Shown: positions 25,859-34,654 of the stretch, piece after piece | How the letters are laid out: the number at the start of each line of letters is the position of its first letter | Numbering within the stretch: position 1 is the first letter of the stretch | Source of the DNA: Actinoplanes sandaracinus | GTDB taxonomy: Bacteria; Actinomycetota; Actinomycetes; Mycobacteriales; Micromonosporaceae | DNA: 64,000 nucleotides | Reading direction: 5' to 3' | NCBI RefSeq assembly: GCF_030009775.1 | Contig: NZ_JASCTH010000025.1 | Span: forward strand, 25,373 to 89,372 | Notes under the pieces: generated by a model | What the model was told of the DNA's origin: nothing | The model's input: the letters and a program-made list of their open reading frames with translations, nothing else | Databases searched by the model: none | Made by a program: the position numbers and the translations under genes

Positions 25859-25870
25859 TGAACCGGTTCA
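25859..25870. promoter_or_regulatory. Perfect 12-bp palindrome upstream of esterase gene
   Basis: TGAACCGGTTCA reads the same on both strands and lies 72 bp upstream of the esterase start. Its central CG and length are typical of LacI-family operators that control carbohydrate-active enzymes in actinomycetes. No LacI gene is in the window. Confidence 0.5.
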
Positions 25871-26067
25871 CGCGACTCCCGCGGGTCACGTGCGGGAAAC
25901 GGTACGCATCGATGAAGGTGAGATTGCCAGATGATTTCGAGGTTATTCAAGAGGCAAACGTAAATGTGTACGCATTTCTGGCTCGCCGCACGACTTCGGG
26001 CTCGCGGGACTTTTGGAGCTCATGACTGATAACACATTCGTGCAGTCAAACTCGGCGAATTCGAAGC

Positions 26068-27561
26068 TCACGCGGCGCGCAGGTCGGCCGGGTGGGGTGT
26101 CGCCGGCGCTGGGGTGACCACCCGGTTACGCCCGGCCTCCTTCGCCGAGTACAGCGCCCGGTCGGCCTCCGTGACGAGCTCGTCGAAGCTCTGTCCGGGG
26201 CGAAGCGCCGCCCCACCGACCGATATCGTGACCGGCAACGATCCGCCGGTCACCGGGACCGGGGTGGCGGCCACGCTCTGCCTGATCCGCTCCGCCACCG
26301 CGGCGATCTCGGCGAGCCCCGTGCGGGGCAGCAGCACGGCGAACTCCTCACCGCCGTACCGGGCGACGACGTCACCCGGCCGGACCGCCGCCAGCATCCG
26401 CCGGGCCAACTCGACGAGCACCTCGTCCCCGGCCGAGTGCCCGTACGTGTCATTGATCTTCTTGAAGTGGTCCGCGTCGAGCAGCAGCAGGCCGGTGTCC
26501 TGGCCGGTGTGACGGAGCATCGCCTCCCGCAGGAAGCGGCGGGTGCGCAGCCCGGTCAGCGGATCGGTGATCGCGGCGTGGCGTTGCGCGTCGGCGAGCA
26601 CCTTCATCCGGGCCATCGCCAGCAGGAACAGGCCGGCGCTGGCAGCCGCGATCAACGGCACGTTCAACGGTGCGCGGTGCAGGTACTCCAGGTACAGCAG
26701 CGCGGGCGCGGTGAGACAGGTCAGAGTGAGCGCGCTGAGCCGGCCGAGCCGGACCGTCGGCTCCGGCACCGGCGCCGACTCGTCCAGCACGCGCATGCTC
26801 GGATGCAACGCCGCGGCGCCGAGGGCCAGGGCCGAGGCCGGCCACAGCAGCTCCAGCACCCCGCCGGGCTGGTAGCCGCCGCTCAGCTGGAGATACCCGT
26901 AGGTCATGTCGGCGGTGAACAGGCCGCCGACCCACCCGTACAGCAGCCGGTGCGCGGGGGTGACGTCGGTGCAGCCCAGCGCCATCCGGATCCCGAGCGT
27001 GCCCAGCAGCAGATCCGCGCCGGCGTAGGCCACCGTGACCGGCCAGGGCTGCGTCGTGGCGACGAGCCGCGGCGCCAGCAGGTACACCCACATGACCAGG
27101 CCCGCGCCCATGCCCACGATGGCGGTGTCGATGAGGCTGGCCAGGTCGAGGCCGGGCGTGCGCCGCCGGATGAACAGCAGCAGACCCGTCGCCATCAGCG
27201 GGTACGACGCCAGATAGCACGCGTCGGGGATCGGGTCGGCGTGCAGGCCCGGCACCACCCGCTGGAGATAGAACGCGACGTCGCCGATCCCGTACGCGGT
27301 CTGACCGGCGGCCGCCAGATACCACGGGAGGCGGTGCCGAGGGCGGTGCGCACGGACGCCGACGAGGACGGCGACCGGCGCCGACAGGCTGACGGCGCCG
27401 TACAGCAGCACCTGGACGACTCCACCGGCCTGTGCGGCCTTCAGCAGAAAGTACCCGCAGATCAGTGCCGCGCCACCGCAGAGATACCAGCACCAGCCGG
27501 GTAGCCGTGGCGCCCGCACCGTGGTCAGTGACGCCCGCAGCGCCCGCATCCTCCGGGTCAT
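26068..27561 (-). CDS. Membrane diguanylate cyclase (GGDEF)
   Basis: 497 residues from ATG 27561. About nine hydrophobic segments fill residues 20-310. The C-terminal GGDEF domain has DPLTGLRTRRFL, LLLLDADHFKKINDTYGH, the active-site loop YGGEEFAVLLPR and a metal-binding DADHFK strand. The GGEEF form is catalytically competent, so c-di-GMP synthesis is expected. An I-site RxxD is not obvious. The sensor half resembles those of the two c-di-GMP proteins encoded at 28.7-32.8 kb (see the PIPDACYLASYPLMATGLLL segment). The gene is divergent from the hydrolase at 27699. Confidence 0.92.
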   Translation of the reverse strand: MTRRMRALRASLTTVRAPRLPGWCWYLCGGAALICGYFLLKAAQAGGVVQVLLYGAVSLSAPVAVLVGVRAHRPRHRLPWYLAAAGQTAYGIGDVAFYLQRVVPGLHADPIPDACYLASYPLMATGLLLFIRRRTPGLDLASLIDTAIVGMGAGLVMWVYLLAPRLVATTQPWPVTVAYAGADLLLGTLGIRMALGCTDVTPAHRLLYGWVGGLFTADMTYGYLQLSGGYQPGGVLELLWPASALALGAAALHPSMRVLDESAPVPEPTVRLGRLSALTLTCLTAPALLYLEYLHRAPLNVPLIAAASAGLFLLAMARMKVLADAQRHAAITDPLTGLRTRRFLREAMLRHTGQDTGLLLLDADHFKKINDTYGHSAGDEVLVELARRMLAAVRPGDVVARYGGEEFAVLLPRTGLAEIAAVAERIRQSVAATPVPVTGGSLPVTISVGGAALRPGQSFDELVTEADRALYSAKEAGRNRVVTPAPATPHPADLRAA

Positions 27562-27698
27562 GTGCTCAGAGTCGCGGAACGCCGGGGCAGGGAGGGTGCG
27601 CGCCGGATGCCGCCTGGTTGCGCCCCGGCACGGGTGCGGGGCGCTCCACCGCCGCGGTGTTGCGGAGTCCGTGTTCCCGAGCCGGATCTGCAAGGATC

Positions 27699-28616
27699 AT
27701 GACGGTGAATGCCACACCGCTGGACGACGTCACCGACGAGGGCGCCGTCGTACGACTCAACGGCGTCGACCTGTTCGTGCGTCGCTTCGGTGATCGCGCG
27801 CTGCCCGTGCTGGTGGTGATCCACGGCGGCCCGACCTGGGACCACAGTTATCTGCTGCCGGCCATCGCCGACCTCGTCGACGTGGCACACGTGGTCGTGT
27901 TCGACCTGCGCGGCTGCGGGCGCAGCCACCGCACGCCTCCGATCGGGGACCTTCCGGAGAGCCACCTGCAGCCCGACCTGCTCGCCGACGACGTCGCCGC
28001 GCTCATCCGCGCCGTGACGGCCGGGCCCGCCGACGTGCTCGGCTTCTCCTTCGGCGGCCGGATCGCCATGCGCCTGGTACAGCAGCAGCCCGGCGTCGTA
28101 CGCCGTCTGGTGCTGGCTTCGACCACCGCGTACGGCGACTTCGACGGTGAACTGCACGGCTCCGCCGAGTACCGGCAGCGCCGCGAGCTGTGCGCCGACA
28201 TCAGCTTCGACGACCCGCTGCTGACCGGTCCGGCCGCGCCTGACGGGGCACTGAGCCGGGCGATGGCCCACGCGCACGCGCCCCTGCAGGTGTGGCGACT
28301 CGACCGGCTCGACGCCTGGCGGCAAGTCCTCGGACGAGTCCGCTTCAGCAGCGACTACAACCGGCCGTACGCCAGCGGATCGCTGCTGCCGGGCGGGCCT
28401 GACGACGCCGCCGCGGTATTGCGGGAGTGGGGCCGGCCGGTGCTGATCCTGCACGGCGCGAAAGAGATGAGCTTTCCGGTCGGGACGGCCCGCCGTCTGC
28501 ACGCCGCGCTGCCGGCCAGCACGCTCGTCGAAGTGCCCGACGCGGGCCACATGGCACATTTCGACAATCCCTCCGACTGGCTGGCGGCCATCCGCCGGTT
28601 CCTGACGCGCTCCTGA
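27699..28616 (+). CDS. Alpha/beta hydrolase, proline iminopeptidase-like
   Basis: 305 residues from ATG 27699, with AAGGA at 27692-27696. The fold is marked by an oxyanion-hole HGGPTWDHSYLL, VVFDLRGCGRSHRTPP, the nucleophile elbow GFSFGGRIAMRL, and a late His (DAGHMAHFDNP) after GRPVLILHG. HGGP with GCGRS is typical of proline iminopeptidases and related peptidases or esterases. It lies between two c-di-GMP genes with no obvious functional link. Confidence 0.87.
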   Translation: MTVNATPLDDVTDEGAVVRLNGVDLFVRRFGDRALPVLVVIHGGPTWDHSYLLPAIADLVDVAHVVVFDLRGCGRSHRTPPIGDLPESHLQPDLLADDVAALIRAVTAGPADVLGFSFGGRIAMRLVQQQPGVVRRLVLASTTAYGDFDGELHGSAEYRQRRELCADISFDDPLLTGPAAPDGALSRAMAHAHAPLQVWRLDRLDAWRQVLGRVRFSSDYNRPYASGSLLPGGPDDAAAVLREWGRPVLILHGAKEMSFPVGTARRLHAALPASTLVEVPDAGHMAHFDNPSDWLAAIRRFLTRS

Positions 28617-28643
28617 CCATGATGGCCCCGACCTGAGGCCCCA

Positions 28644-28660
28644 TCTCCGGTGTGCGGAGA
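28644..28660. terminator. Hairpin between convergent genes
   Basis: TCTCCG and CGGAGA flank a 5-nt loop in the 71-bp gap between the hydrolase stop and the stop of the GGDEF/EAL gene. A short terminator for either strand is possible. Confidence 0.4.
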
Positions 28661-28687
28661 CGCGAACCCGAGGATCTCGGTCACCGG

Positions 28688-31000
28688 TCACCGGTCGGCG
28701 ATGGCCGGCTTCCGCGCGCCGTGATCCGGCTGCGTGGGAGGCTGCCGCTGCCGGAGCCAGGCGGCGAGGCGGTCCGGTGGCTGCGGGCGGCTGAGGTGGT
28801 AGCCCTGGACGAGATCGCAGTCCCACTGCCGCAGGAGCTCCAGCGCGGCCCCGTTCTCCACGCCCTCGGCGATCATGCGCATGCCGAGGTTGTGAGCGAG
28901 CTCGACCGTGCTCTTCACGATGGCGGCGCTGCGCGGGTCGGTGTCGCAGTGGGCCACGAACGCGCGGTCGAGCTTCAGGTCGTCGACCGGCAGGGCATGC
29001 AGATATGCCAGGCTCGAATAGCCCGTGCCGTAGTCGTCCACGGCCAGCCGGACACCCATGGCGCGCAGCTCGGCCAGGACGTCCGTCGCGCGGGCGGCGT
29101 CCCGCATCAGGATCTCCTCGGTGACCTCCAGATGCAGGGCGGCCGACGGCACGCCGTGGCGGGACAGCACGTCGGCGACATAACCGGGCAGCGCGGTGTC
29201 CTGCAGGTTGGAGGCGGACAGGTTCACCGCGACGGCGAGCTTGAGACCGTCGGCGCGCCAGGCACGGCACTGCTCGATGGCCATCTCCAGCACCTGTGAG
29301 GTCAGCCGGCCCATCAAACCGGCGCGCTCGGCGAGGGGCAGGAACACGTCGGGGTAGACCAGCCCCCGCTCGGGGTGGTTCCAGCGCACGAGGGCCTCCA
29401 CCCCCGTCACGGCGTCGGCGGTGAGATTCAGCTGTGGCTGGTAGTGCAGGATCAGCTCACCGCGATCCAGGCCGGCGCGCAGCTCCTCCAGCGTGGCCAG
29501 CCGGCGCCGGCCGTCGTCGAGGTCGGTGACCGTGCTGGCCACGGCCACCCCGATGTGGTCGTCCTTGGCGATGTACATCGCGCTGTCGGCATGACGCATC
29601 AGCATGACGCAGTCGGCGCCGTGGTCGGGGAAGAACGCCACGCCGACGCTGGCATCGACGTGCAGAGCGATCTGTTCCAGATCGAAGGAAAGCCGCAGCG
29701 CGGCGAGCAGCCGGGCGGCGATCTCCTGGGCGCGCTCCGCTCCGGCGCCGGGCAGAATCACGCCGAACTCGTCCCCGCCGAGGCGGGCCAGGACGCCGTC
29801 GGTGCCGACCGCGCAGGCCAGCCGGGCGGCGACCAGTTGCAGCAGCCGGTCGCCGAGCTGGTGGCCGAAGCTGTCGTTGATCTCCTTGAACCGGTCCAGG
29901 TCGATGATCGCCACGGCCAGCGGGGCCCGCGCGTCACGGTCGTGCAGGTCCCGGTCGAGGGTCTCCTGGAACAGCCGGCGGTTGGGCAGCCCGGTCAGAT
30001 CGTCGGTGCGAGCCTGCCGGCGGGCGTCGGCGAGGGCCTCCACCGCCCGGACGGTCAGCAGCATGCGTACGATCGCCGCCGTGATCGCGGCGGCGGCGAG
30101 CGCGCTGCTGGCCCGCGGCAGCCCGTCGTAGCGCCAACTGCCGGCCAGCAGCAGGGCCATCGACACGCACGCCAGCACCGCGGGCAGCGCCACCCCGACC
30201 AGCGCCCGGGCGGGAAGCCGCTCGGACGTCGGCTGTGGGCTCTGCCAGGCGGCCGCGACGATGACGGCCAGCGCGACAGTCCACAGCGTGTCCGTCCAGT
30301 GGCCCGGTATGGACATCCCGGTCGTGGTCTCCCACATGTGGATGCCGTTGGCCACGGTGTTGAGGCCCATGCCGGCCAGCAGCAGTATCCACAGCCGTTC
30401 CAGACGCCACCCGCTGAGCGCCCATGCGCCGAGCAGAACACCGGCCAGCACGATGTCCGCGATCGGATAGGCCAGGCTCACCACCACCGACCATCCTGAT
30501 CCGCCCCAGGTGAAGCCGGTCAGGAACACCATCGAGGCGACCGCCGCCGCGCAGGCCGCGGCGATGAGGCCGTCCAGCCAGGCGGACAGGCTGATACGAG
30601 ACTGGCGTGCCCGGAGCAGGCGCGACACCGCGGCGTAGGCGAACGGGTAGTACATCAGCCACATCACGTCGGATGCCGAGGGGTACGGCGGCGGATCCTG
30701 CTTGACGACGACCGCGATCCAGTAGACCGTGCCGGCGGCGTAGAAACTCAGCCCGGCGGCCATCAGCAGCCAGGCGCCACGGTCCTGGCGCACCACCACC
30801 GCCCGGGTCAGCACCAGTGCCGCGGCCAGCAGGTAGACCGCGTCCTGGAGGATGTCATCGGCCCAGGAATGCCCGCTCACCCACGAACGTACCGCCGGCA
30901 TGATCGTCAGGAACTGCGCGACCAGCAGCACGACGCCCACGCCGAAGCCCGCGCGCAGCCACATCCGCCCCCGGGCCGGCATCATCGTCAGCGAAGCCAC
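28688..31000 (-). CDS. Membrane GGDEF-EAL protein (c-di-GMP turnover)
   Basis: 770 residues. The N-terminal 310 residues contain eight or nine membrane helices. The GGDEF domain (DDLTGLPNRRLF, IIDLDRFKEINDSFGH, LGGDEFGVILPG) is intact, and so is the EAL domain (VEALVRWNHPERG, NLSASNLQD, LEVTEEILM, DDYGTGYSSLAYL, IAEGVENGAAL). Both synthesis and hydrolysis of c-di-GMP are possible; the active direction cannot be told from sequence. The membrane part contains PYPSASDVMWLMYYPFAYAA, matching the equivalent segment in the next c-di-GMP protein. Confidence 0.92.
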   Translation of the reverse strand: MASLTMMPARGRMWLRAGFGVGVVLLVAQFLTIMPAVRSWVSGHSWADDILQDAVYLLAAALVLTRAVVVRQDRGAWLLMAAGLSFYAAGTVYWIAVVVKQDPPPYPSASDVMWLMYYPFAYAAVSRLLRARQSRISLSAWLDGLIAAACAAAVASMVFLTGFTWGGSGWSVVVSLAYPIADIVLAGVLLGAWALSGWRLERLWILLLAGMGLNTVANGIHMWETTTGMSIPGHWTDTLWTVALAVIVAAAWQSPQPTSERLPARALVGVALPAVLACVSMALLLAGSWRYDGLPRASSALAAAAITAAIVRMLLTVRAVEALADARRQARTDDLTGLPNRRLFQETLDRDLHDRDARAPLAVAIIDLDRFKEINDSFGHQLGDRLLQLVAARLACAVGTDGVLARLGGDEFGVILPGAGAERAQEIAARLLAALRLSFDLEQIALHVDASVGVAFFPDHGADCVMLMRHADSAMYIAKDDHIGVAVASTVTDLDDGRRRLATLEELRAGLDRGELILHYQPQLNLTADAVTGVEALVRWNHPERGLVYPDVFLPLAERAGLMGRLTSQVLEMAIEQCRAWRADGLKLAVAVNLSASNLQDTALPGYVADVLSRHGVPSAALHLEVTEEILMRDAARATDVLAELRAMGVRLAVDDYGTGYSSLAYLHALPVDDLKLDRAFVAHCDTDPRSAAIVKSTVELAHNLGMRMIAEGVENGAALELLRQWDCDLVQGYHLSRPQPPDRLAAWLRQRQPPTQPDHGARKPAIADR

Positions 31001-31171
31001 AGTTACCCGATCGGTCGAAACGAAGCACGAATGAACGTTTCAGCGATACCGATCGCGGACCGGCACATCGTCGCCGGTGTGCCGCTCACCAGCCCGGGTT
31101 GTGTGATTCTCGTCCGGGCCCGCAGGCGACCTCCTAGGATTTCCTGGACGGTCGACCGGGGGGTCCCTGAC

Positions 31172-32767
31172 ATGGGCGCGTCGCGTGCTGGCTCCACATT
31201 TGGGCGGCGGACATCCGACCGCGCCCCCGACGTCGTCCCTGCCGCGACCGGCGGCGGCCGGTCCGTCTACCCGTCGCCGAAGTTCGTGTTGTTCCTGTTC
31301 GGCTGCATGGCGCTGACCATCGCCGTCCTGCTGCTGACGCGGATACCCGTCATACGGCGGGAACTGCCCTGGTGGGTCACCGGCGGCATGATCATATTCG
31401 TGTACGTGCTGGCGACTCTCGCCACGGCGTTGCGTGCGGTGCTCGTACGGGAGCAGCGGTTGACGTGGTCGATGTTCGCCGCCGGACTGGCCAGCTACAC
31501 CTGCGGGATCATCTACTCCTGGTCGTTGACCCACGGCATCACTCCGCTGCCGTTTCCGTCCCTGGGTGAAGTGTTCTGGCTGACGTTCTATCCGCTGGCG
31601 TGCGGCGGCATGATCGCCCTGATCCACGTCCAGTTGCTCCGCTCGCGCACCCAGGTGCTGCTCGACGGGGCATCGGCCGGCCTCGGGGCGGCGGCCTGCT
31701 GGTCCGCGCTGGTGATCGAGGTCTTCTACCTGTCGCCGCCGACCGGTTCGCTGGTGGCCACGGTCGCCGCTTTCGGGTACCCGGTCGGTGACGCGGCGCT
31801 GCTCGGGATGGCGTTGTGCCTGCTCATCGTCGGCGACCGGGCGACTCGGCGGGAACTGAGCGTGCTGCTGGCGAGCCTGGGGCTGTTCGCCGGCTTCGAC
31901 GGCGCGTACATCGCCGCCGCCTCGCGCAACGCCTTCCACCCGGGTGATCCCTTGGACATCGCGTACCCGATCGCGGTGACGTTGATCGCTGTCGCCGCAT
32001 GGCGCGAACACCGGCATGCGACCGAGCGGAGAAGCGAATGGGTGCCGATCGGGCTGCCGATCGTGTTCGCGCTGTCCTCGCTGGCGCTGCTGATCATCGC
32101 CACGCGGGTCCGGATCTCGCCGGTGCCGATCGTCTTCGCCGCCCTGACCCTGTTGGTGGTGGTGATACGGGCCGTGGTGGCGTTCCGGCAGATCCGGGCC
32201 ATGGCGCTGCACGACGTGCTGACCGGGCTGCCGAACCGGGCGCTGGTGATGGACCGTATCGAGCAGCTCCTGGCCCGGGGGCGGCGAACCGGCACTCCCG
32301 GCGCCTGCCTGCACTTGGATCTCGACGGGTTCAAGCAGGTCAACGACACGCTCGGGCACGCGGCGGGCGACCAACTGCTGCGCCTGGTCTCCGGGCGCCT
32401 CAACGACTGTCTGCGCCGTACCGACACCGTGGGCCGCATGGGCGGTGATGAGTTCGTCGTGCTCCTCGACGGGCTGTCACAGGACAACGCGCTGGACATC
32501 GTCGCCGGGCGATTACTGCACGCGCTGCGCCAGCCCTTCCAGCTCGACGCCGCGCCGGAGCCGGTGCGGATCAGCGCGAGCATCGGCATCGCCGTCGGCG
32601 ACCGTTCCAATGCCGACCAGCTCCTGCACGACGCCGACATGGCGCTGTACCGTGCCAAGGCGGCCGGCCGCGACTGTTACCGGCTGTACCAGTCTGATCT
32701 GGACAGCCCGGCCCGGCCCGCCGAGCCCTCGTCGGACGTGCTCGCGGCTTCCCCAGGCGACGGGTGA
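31172..32767 (+). CDS. Membrane diguanylate cyclase (GGDEF)
   Basis: 531 residues if started at ATG 31172; an upstream in-frame ATG at 31031 would add 47 residues of low-complexity sequence. Ten hydrophobic segments precede a GGDEF domain with DVLTGLPNRALV, LHLDLDGFKQVNDTLGH and MGGDEFVVLLDG. The membrane half carries PFPSLGEVFWLTFYPLACGG, clearly related to the sensor half of the divergent GGDEF-EAL gene. Presumed c-di-GMP synthase at the membrane; the signal it senses is unknown. Confidence 0.88.
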   Translation: MGASRAGSTFGRRTSDRAPDVVPAATGGGRSVYPSPKFVLFLFGCMALTIAVLLLTRIPVIRRELPWWVTGGMIIFVYVLATLATALRAVLVREQRLTWSMFAAGLASYTCGIIYSWSLTHGITPLPFPSLGEVFWLTFYPLACGGMIALIHVQLLRSRTQVLLDGASAGLGAAACWSALVIEVFYLSPPTGSLVATVAAFGYPVGDAALLGMALCLLIVGDRATRRELSVLLASLGLFAGFDGAYIAAASRNAFHPGDPLDIAYPIAVTLIAVAAWREHRHATERRSEWVPIGLPIVFALSSLALLIIATRVRISPVPIVFAALTLLVVVIRAVVAFRQIRAMALHDVLTGLPNRALVMDRIEQLLARGRRTGTPGACLHLDLDGFKQVNDTLGHAAGDQLLRLVSGRLNDCLRRTDTVGRMGGDEFVVLLDGLSQDNALDIVAGRLLHALRQPFQLDAAPEPVRISASIGIAVGDRSNADQLLHDADMALYRAKAAGRDCYRLYQSDLDSPARPAEPSSDVLAASPGDG

Positions 32768-32795
32768 GCCCGTAGCCGCCGTCGCGCGGCAACGG

Positions 32796-33479
32796 TCACT
32801 GCGGTCCGCCGGGGCCGGGCAGCCGGGCGGCGAGGGCGTCGAGAATCACTTCGAGGCCGAACCCGAACTCGTCGCCGAAGTCGTACCCGGGCCGCAGGAT
32901 GTGCTCGGTGGCCATCTCGGCCAGGTGCGGGTACTCGTCGGCGGGCAGTTGCCGTAGCATCTCGCCGGCCACCTCGGCGGCGGTGTCCGGGTCGTCGAAC
33001 GGCAGCGCGGCCTCCTGCACGGCGAACCCGTAGACGTAGCTGTCGAGCAGCGTGTAGGCGTGCGCGGTCAGAGGGACCGAGAACCCGGACCGGCGCAGCA
33101 CGCCGATGATGGCGTCGTGCTGGCGCAGAGTCGCGGGTCCCGGTGTGGTCCGCGACTCCAGCAGGCCGATCGCCCAGGGGTGGCGCCGGAGCACCGCACG
33201 TGCCGAGGTGGCGCGCAGGCGCATGGCCGAGCGCCACTCCTGCCCGGGGCGGGGCAGGTCCATCTCACTGAAGACGAGGTCCACGACGCCGTCGAGAATC
33301 TCGTCCTTGTTCGCCACGTAGTGGTAGACCGACATCGGCTTGACGCCCAGCGCGGTGGCCAGCGAGCGGATCGTCAGCGATGCCAGGCCGCCGGCGTCGG
33401 CGACCGCCATCGCGGCGCGCAGCACCTGTTCGCGGCTCAGTGGGGGTCGATCCCCGACGCCGCTGACCGATCTCGGCAC
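32796..33479 (-). CDS. TetR-family regulator
   Basis: 227 residues from GTG 33479, with GAGGGAGAA upstream. The N-terminal helix-turn-helix reads LTIRSLATALGVKPMSVYHYVANKDEILDGVVD, typical of the TetR/AcrR branch with a TetR_C-type ligand-binding domain. The C-terminal domain is helical. It is divergent from a DUF4386-like gene, and two 13-bp palindromes in the intergenic space are its probable binding sites, so it likely represses itself and its neighbour. Confidence 0.9.
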   Translation of the reverse strand: MPRSVSGVGDRPPLSREQVLRAAMAVADAGGLASLTIRSLATALGVKPMSVYHYVANKDEILDGVVDLVFSEMDLPRPGQEWRSAMRLRATSARAVLRRHPWAIGLLESRTTPGPATLRQHDAIIGVLRRSGFSVPLTAHAYTLLDSYVYGFAVQEAALPFDDPDTAAEVAGEMLRQLPADEYPHLAEMATEHILRPGYDFGDEFGFGLEVILDALAARLPGPGGPQ

Positions 33480-33507
33480 CTGCTTCTCCCTCGGCTGCTG
33501 GTGGCTT

Positions 33508-33543
33508 CGTACTTTGTACGATACCGTTCCCGTACTTAGTACG
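33508..33543. promoter_or_regulatory. Two tandem 13-bp palindromic operators
   Basis: CGTACTTTGTACG (33508-33520) and CGTACTTAGTACG (33531-33543) are each CGTAC-N3-GTACG. Their centres are 23 bp apart, about two helical turns. They sit between the TetR gene and the divergent membrane-protein gene. Confidence 0.8.
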
Positions 33544-33581
33544 GTGCAGCGGCGCGCCGTCCTCGACCGAGGGGAGATCTC

Positions 33582-34274
33582 ATGTCGACTCAACTGGCCG
33601 GCCGCATCGTCGGCGGCCTGTTCCTGGCCGCGTTCGTCGTCTACATCACCGGCGGGGCACTGGTCGACTCCGTCGCCGGTGCCGACGGCGCGCTGACACG
33701 TGTGGCGGACCACCCGGGCCGGGTGGCTGCGGGCGCACTGCTGATGGCGCTGAACTGCGCGATCGTGCTGACCATCGGCGTGCTGGCGTTGCCCGTCCTG
33801 CGGCCGCACGGTGAGGTCTCCGCGCACGCCTACCTGGCCGGCAGGGTGGTCGAGGCGGTGTTGCTCGCCGTGGGAGTGCTGTTCCTGCTGCTGCTCATCC
33901 CGCTGTCGCGGGAGCACGGGCAGGCCGGCGCCGATGCCGGGGTTGTCCTGTCGTCGCTGGGTCGCGTCGCCGTGGAGGCGAACCGGTACAGCTACCAGTT
34001 GGCGATGGTCACGGTGGCGGTCGCGGGTGTGGTGTTCTGCCGCACGCTGCGACGTGCGCGGCTCGTTCCCCGGCCGCTGGCCACCTGGGGAGCGGCCGGG
34101 TATGCGATCTTCGCCGTGGGGGCCGTCCTGGAGGTGGCCGGCTACCGGGTCGGTCTGGTGCTGGCCGTGCCGGGTGGCCTGTTCGAGGTCGTGTTCGGAC
34201 TGTTCGTCCTCGTCCGCGGGTTCCCCGCGGCCCGGCTGCCCCAGCCCTCGGCGCCGGCCGTCGTCGCCGGCTAG
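33582..34274 (+). CDS. DUF4386-like membrane protein
   Basis: 230 residues from ATG 33582 with GAGGGGAG upstream. Six membrane segments are visible, including AGRIVGGLFLAAFVVYITGG, LLMALNCAIVLTIGVLALPV and AYLAGRVVEAVLLAVGVLFL, with the A-x-x-Y-L-x-x-R-x-x-E signature of DUF4386 proteins. The function of this family is unknown. Its promoter overlaps the probable TetR operators, so it is likely the regulator's main target. Confidence 0.78.
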   Translation: MSTQLAGRIVGGLFLAAFVVYITGGALVDSVAGADGALTRVADHPGRVAAGALLMALNCAIVLTIGVLALPVLRPHGEVSAHAYLAGRVVEAVLLAVGVLFLLLLIPLSREHGQAGADAGVVLSSLGRVAVEANRYSYQLAMVTVAVAGVVFCRTLRRARLVPRPLATWGAAGYAIFAVGAVLEVAGYRVGLVLAVPGGLFEVVFGLFVLVRGFPAARLPQPSAPAVVAG

Positions 34275-34654
34275 GTTCCTCAGCGCCGCCGGTGCGCCAG
34301 CCGGGCCGGGTCAGCTCTCGTGGACGGCGGCGGCCACGGCGAGGTCCTGCCGGGCCATGCCGGTGCTCTTGAAGACGCGCGGGCGGGCGGCCGGTGGCCG
34401 ACCGTTACCCGCACCACCAGTGGGAGCAGCAGGGAGCCGGCGGTTGTCGACAGGGTGGAACGGACGGGTTCCCGTTCCGGTCGCTGAGAGAGCACGGGTT
34501 GACGAGACGTCCGATTCATGTAAGTCTGGCTCGGTGATCTACTGACACACACCACCCCGCTGCTGTGGCCGCCCACTTTCTTGTGGATGTTGAGGCCCCG
34601 GCGGGCAGTCGATTCCCTTTCCTGATTCGGCGAGATTCGGCGATTGGTGCGCCT
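34275..34654 (+). promoter_or_regulatory. Upstream region of the tandem ABC-F genes
   Basis: 380 bp between the DUF4386-like stop and the first ABC-F start. Besides the cyclodeaminase remnant it contains a possible 12-codon leader ORF at 34587-34625 (MLRPRRAVDSLS) that ends 29 bp before the ABC-F start. Leader peptides of this kind control antibiotic-induced ABC-F genes elsewhere by attenuation. Here no clear ribosome site precedes the ORF, so this is only a possibility. Confidence 0.35.
34311..34385 (-). pseudogene. C-terminal remnant, ornithine cyclodeaminase family
   Basis: The minus strand encodes RVFKSTGMARQDLAVAAAVH followed by ES and a stop at 34311-34313. V-F-K-S-x-G-x-A-x-x-D-L is the conserved C-terminal helix of ornithine cyclodeaminase/mu-crystallin proteins. 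Nothing upstream on that strand continues the family, so only about 25 codons survive. Confidence 0.5.
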
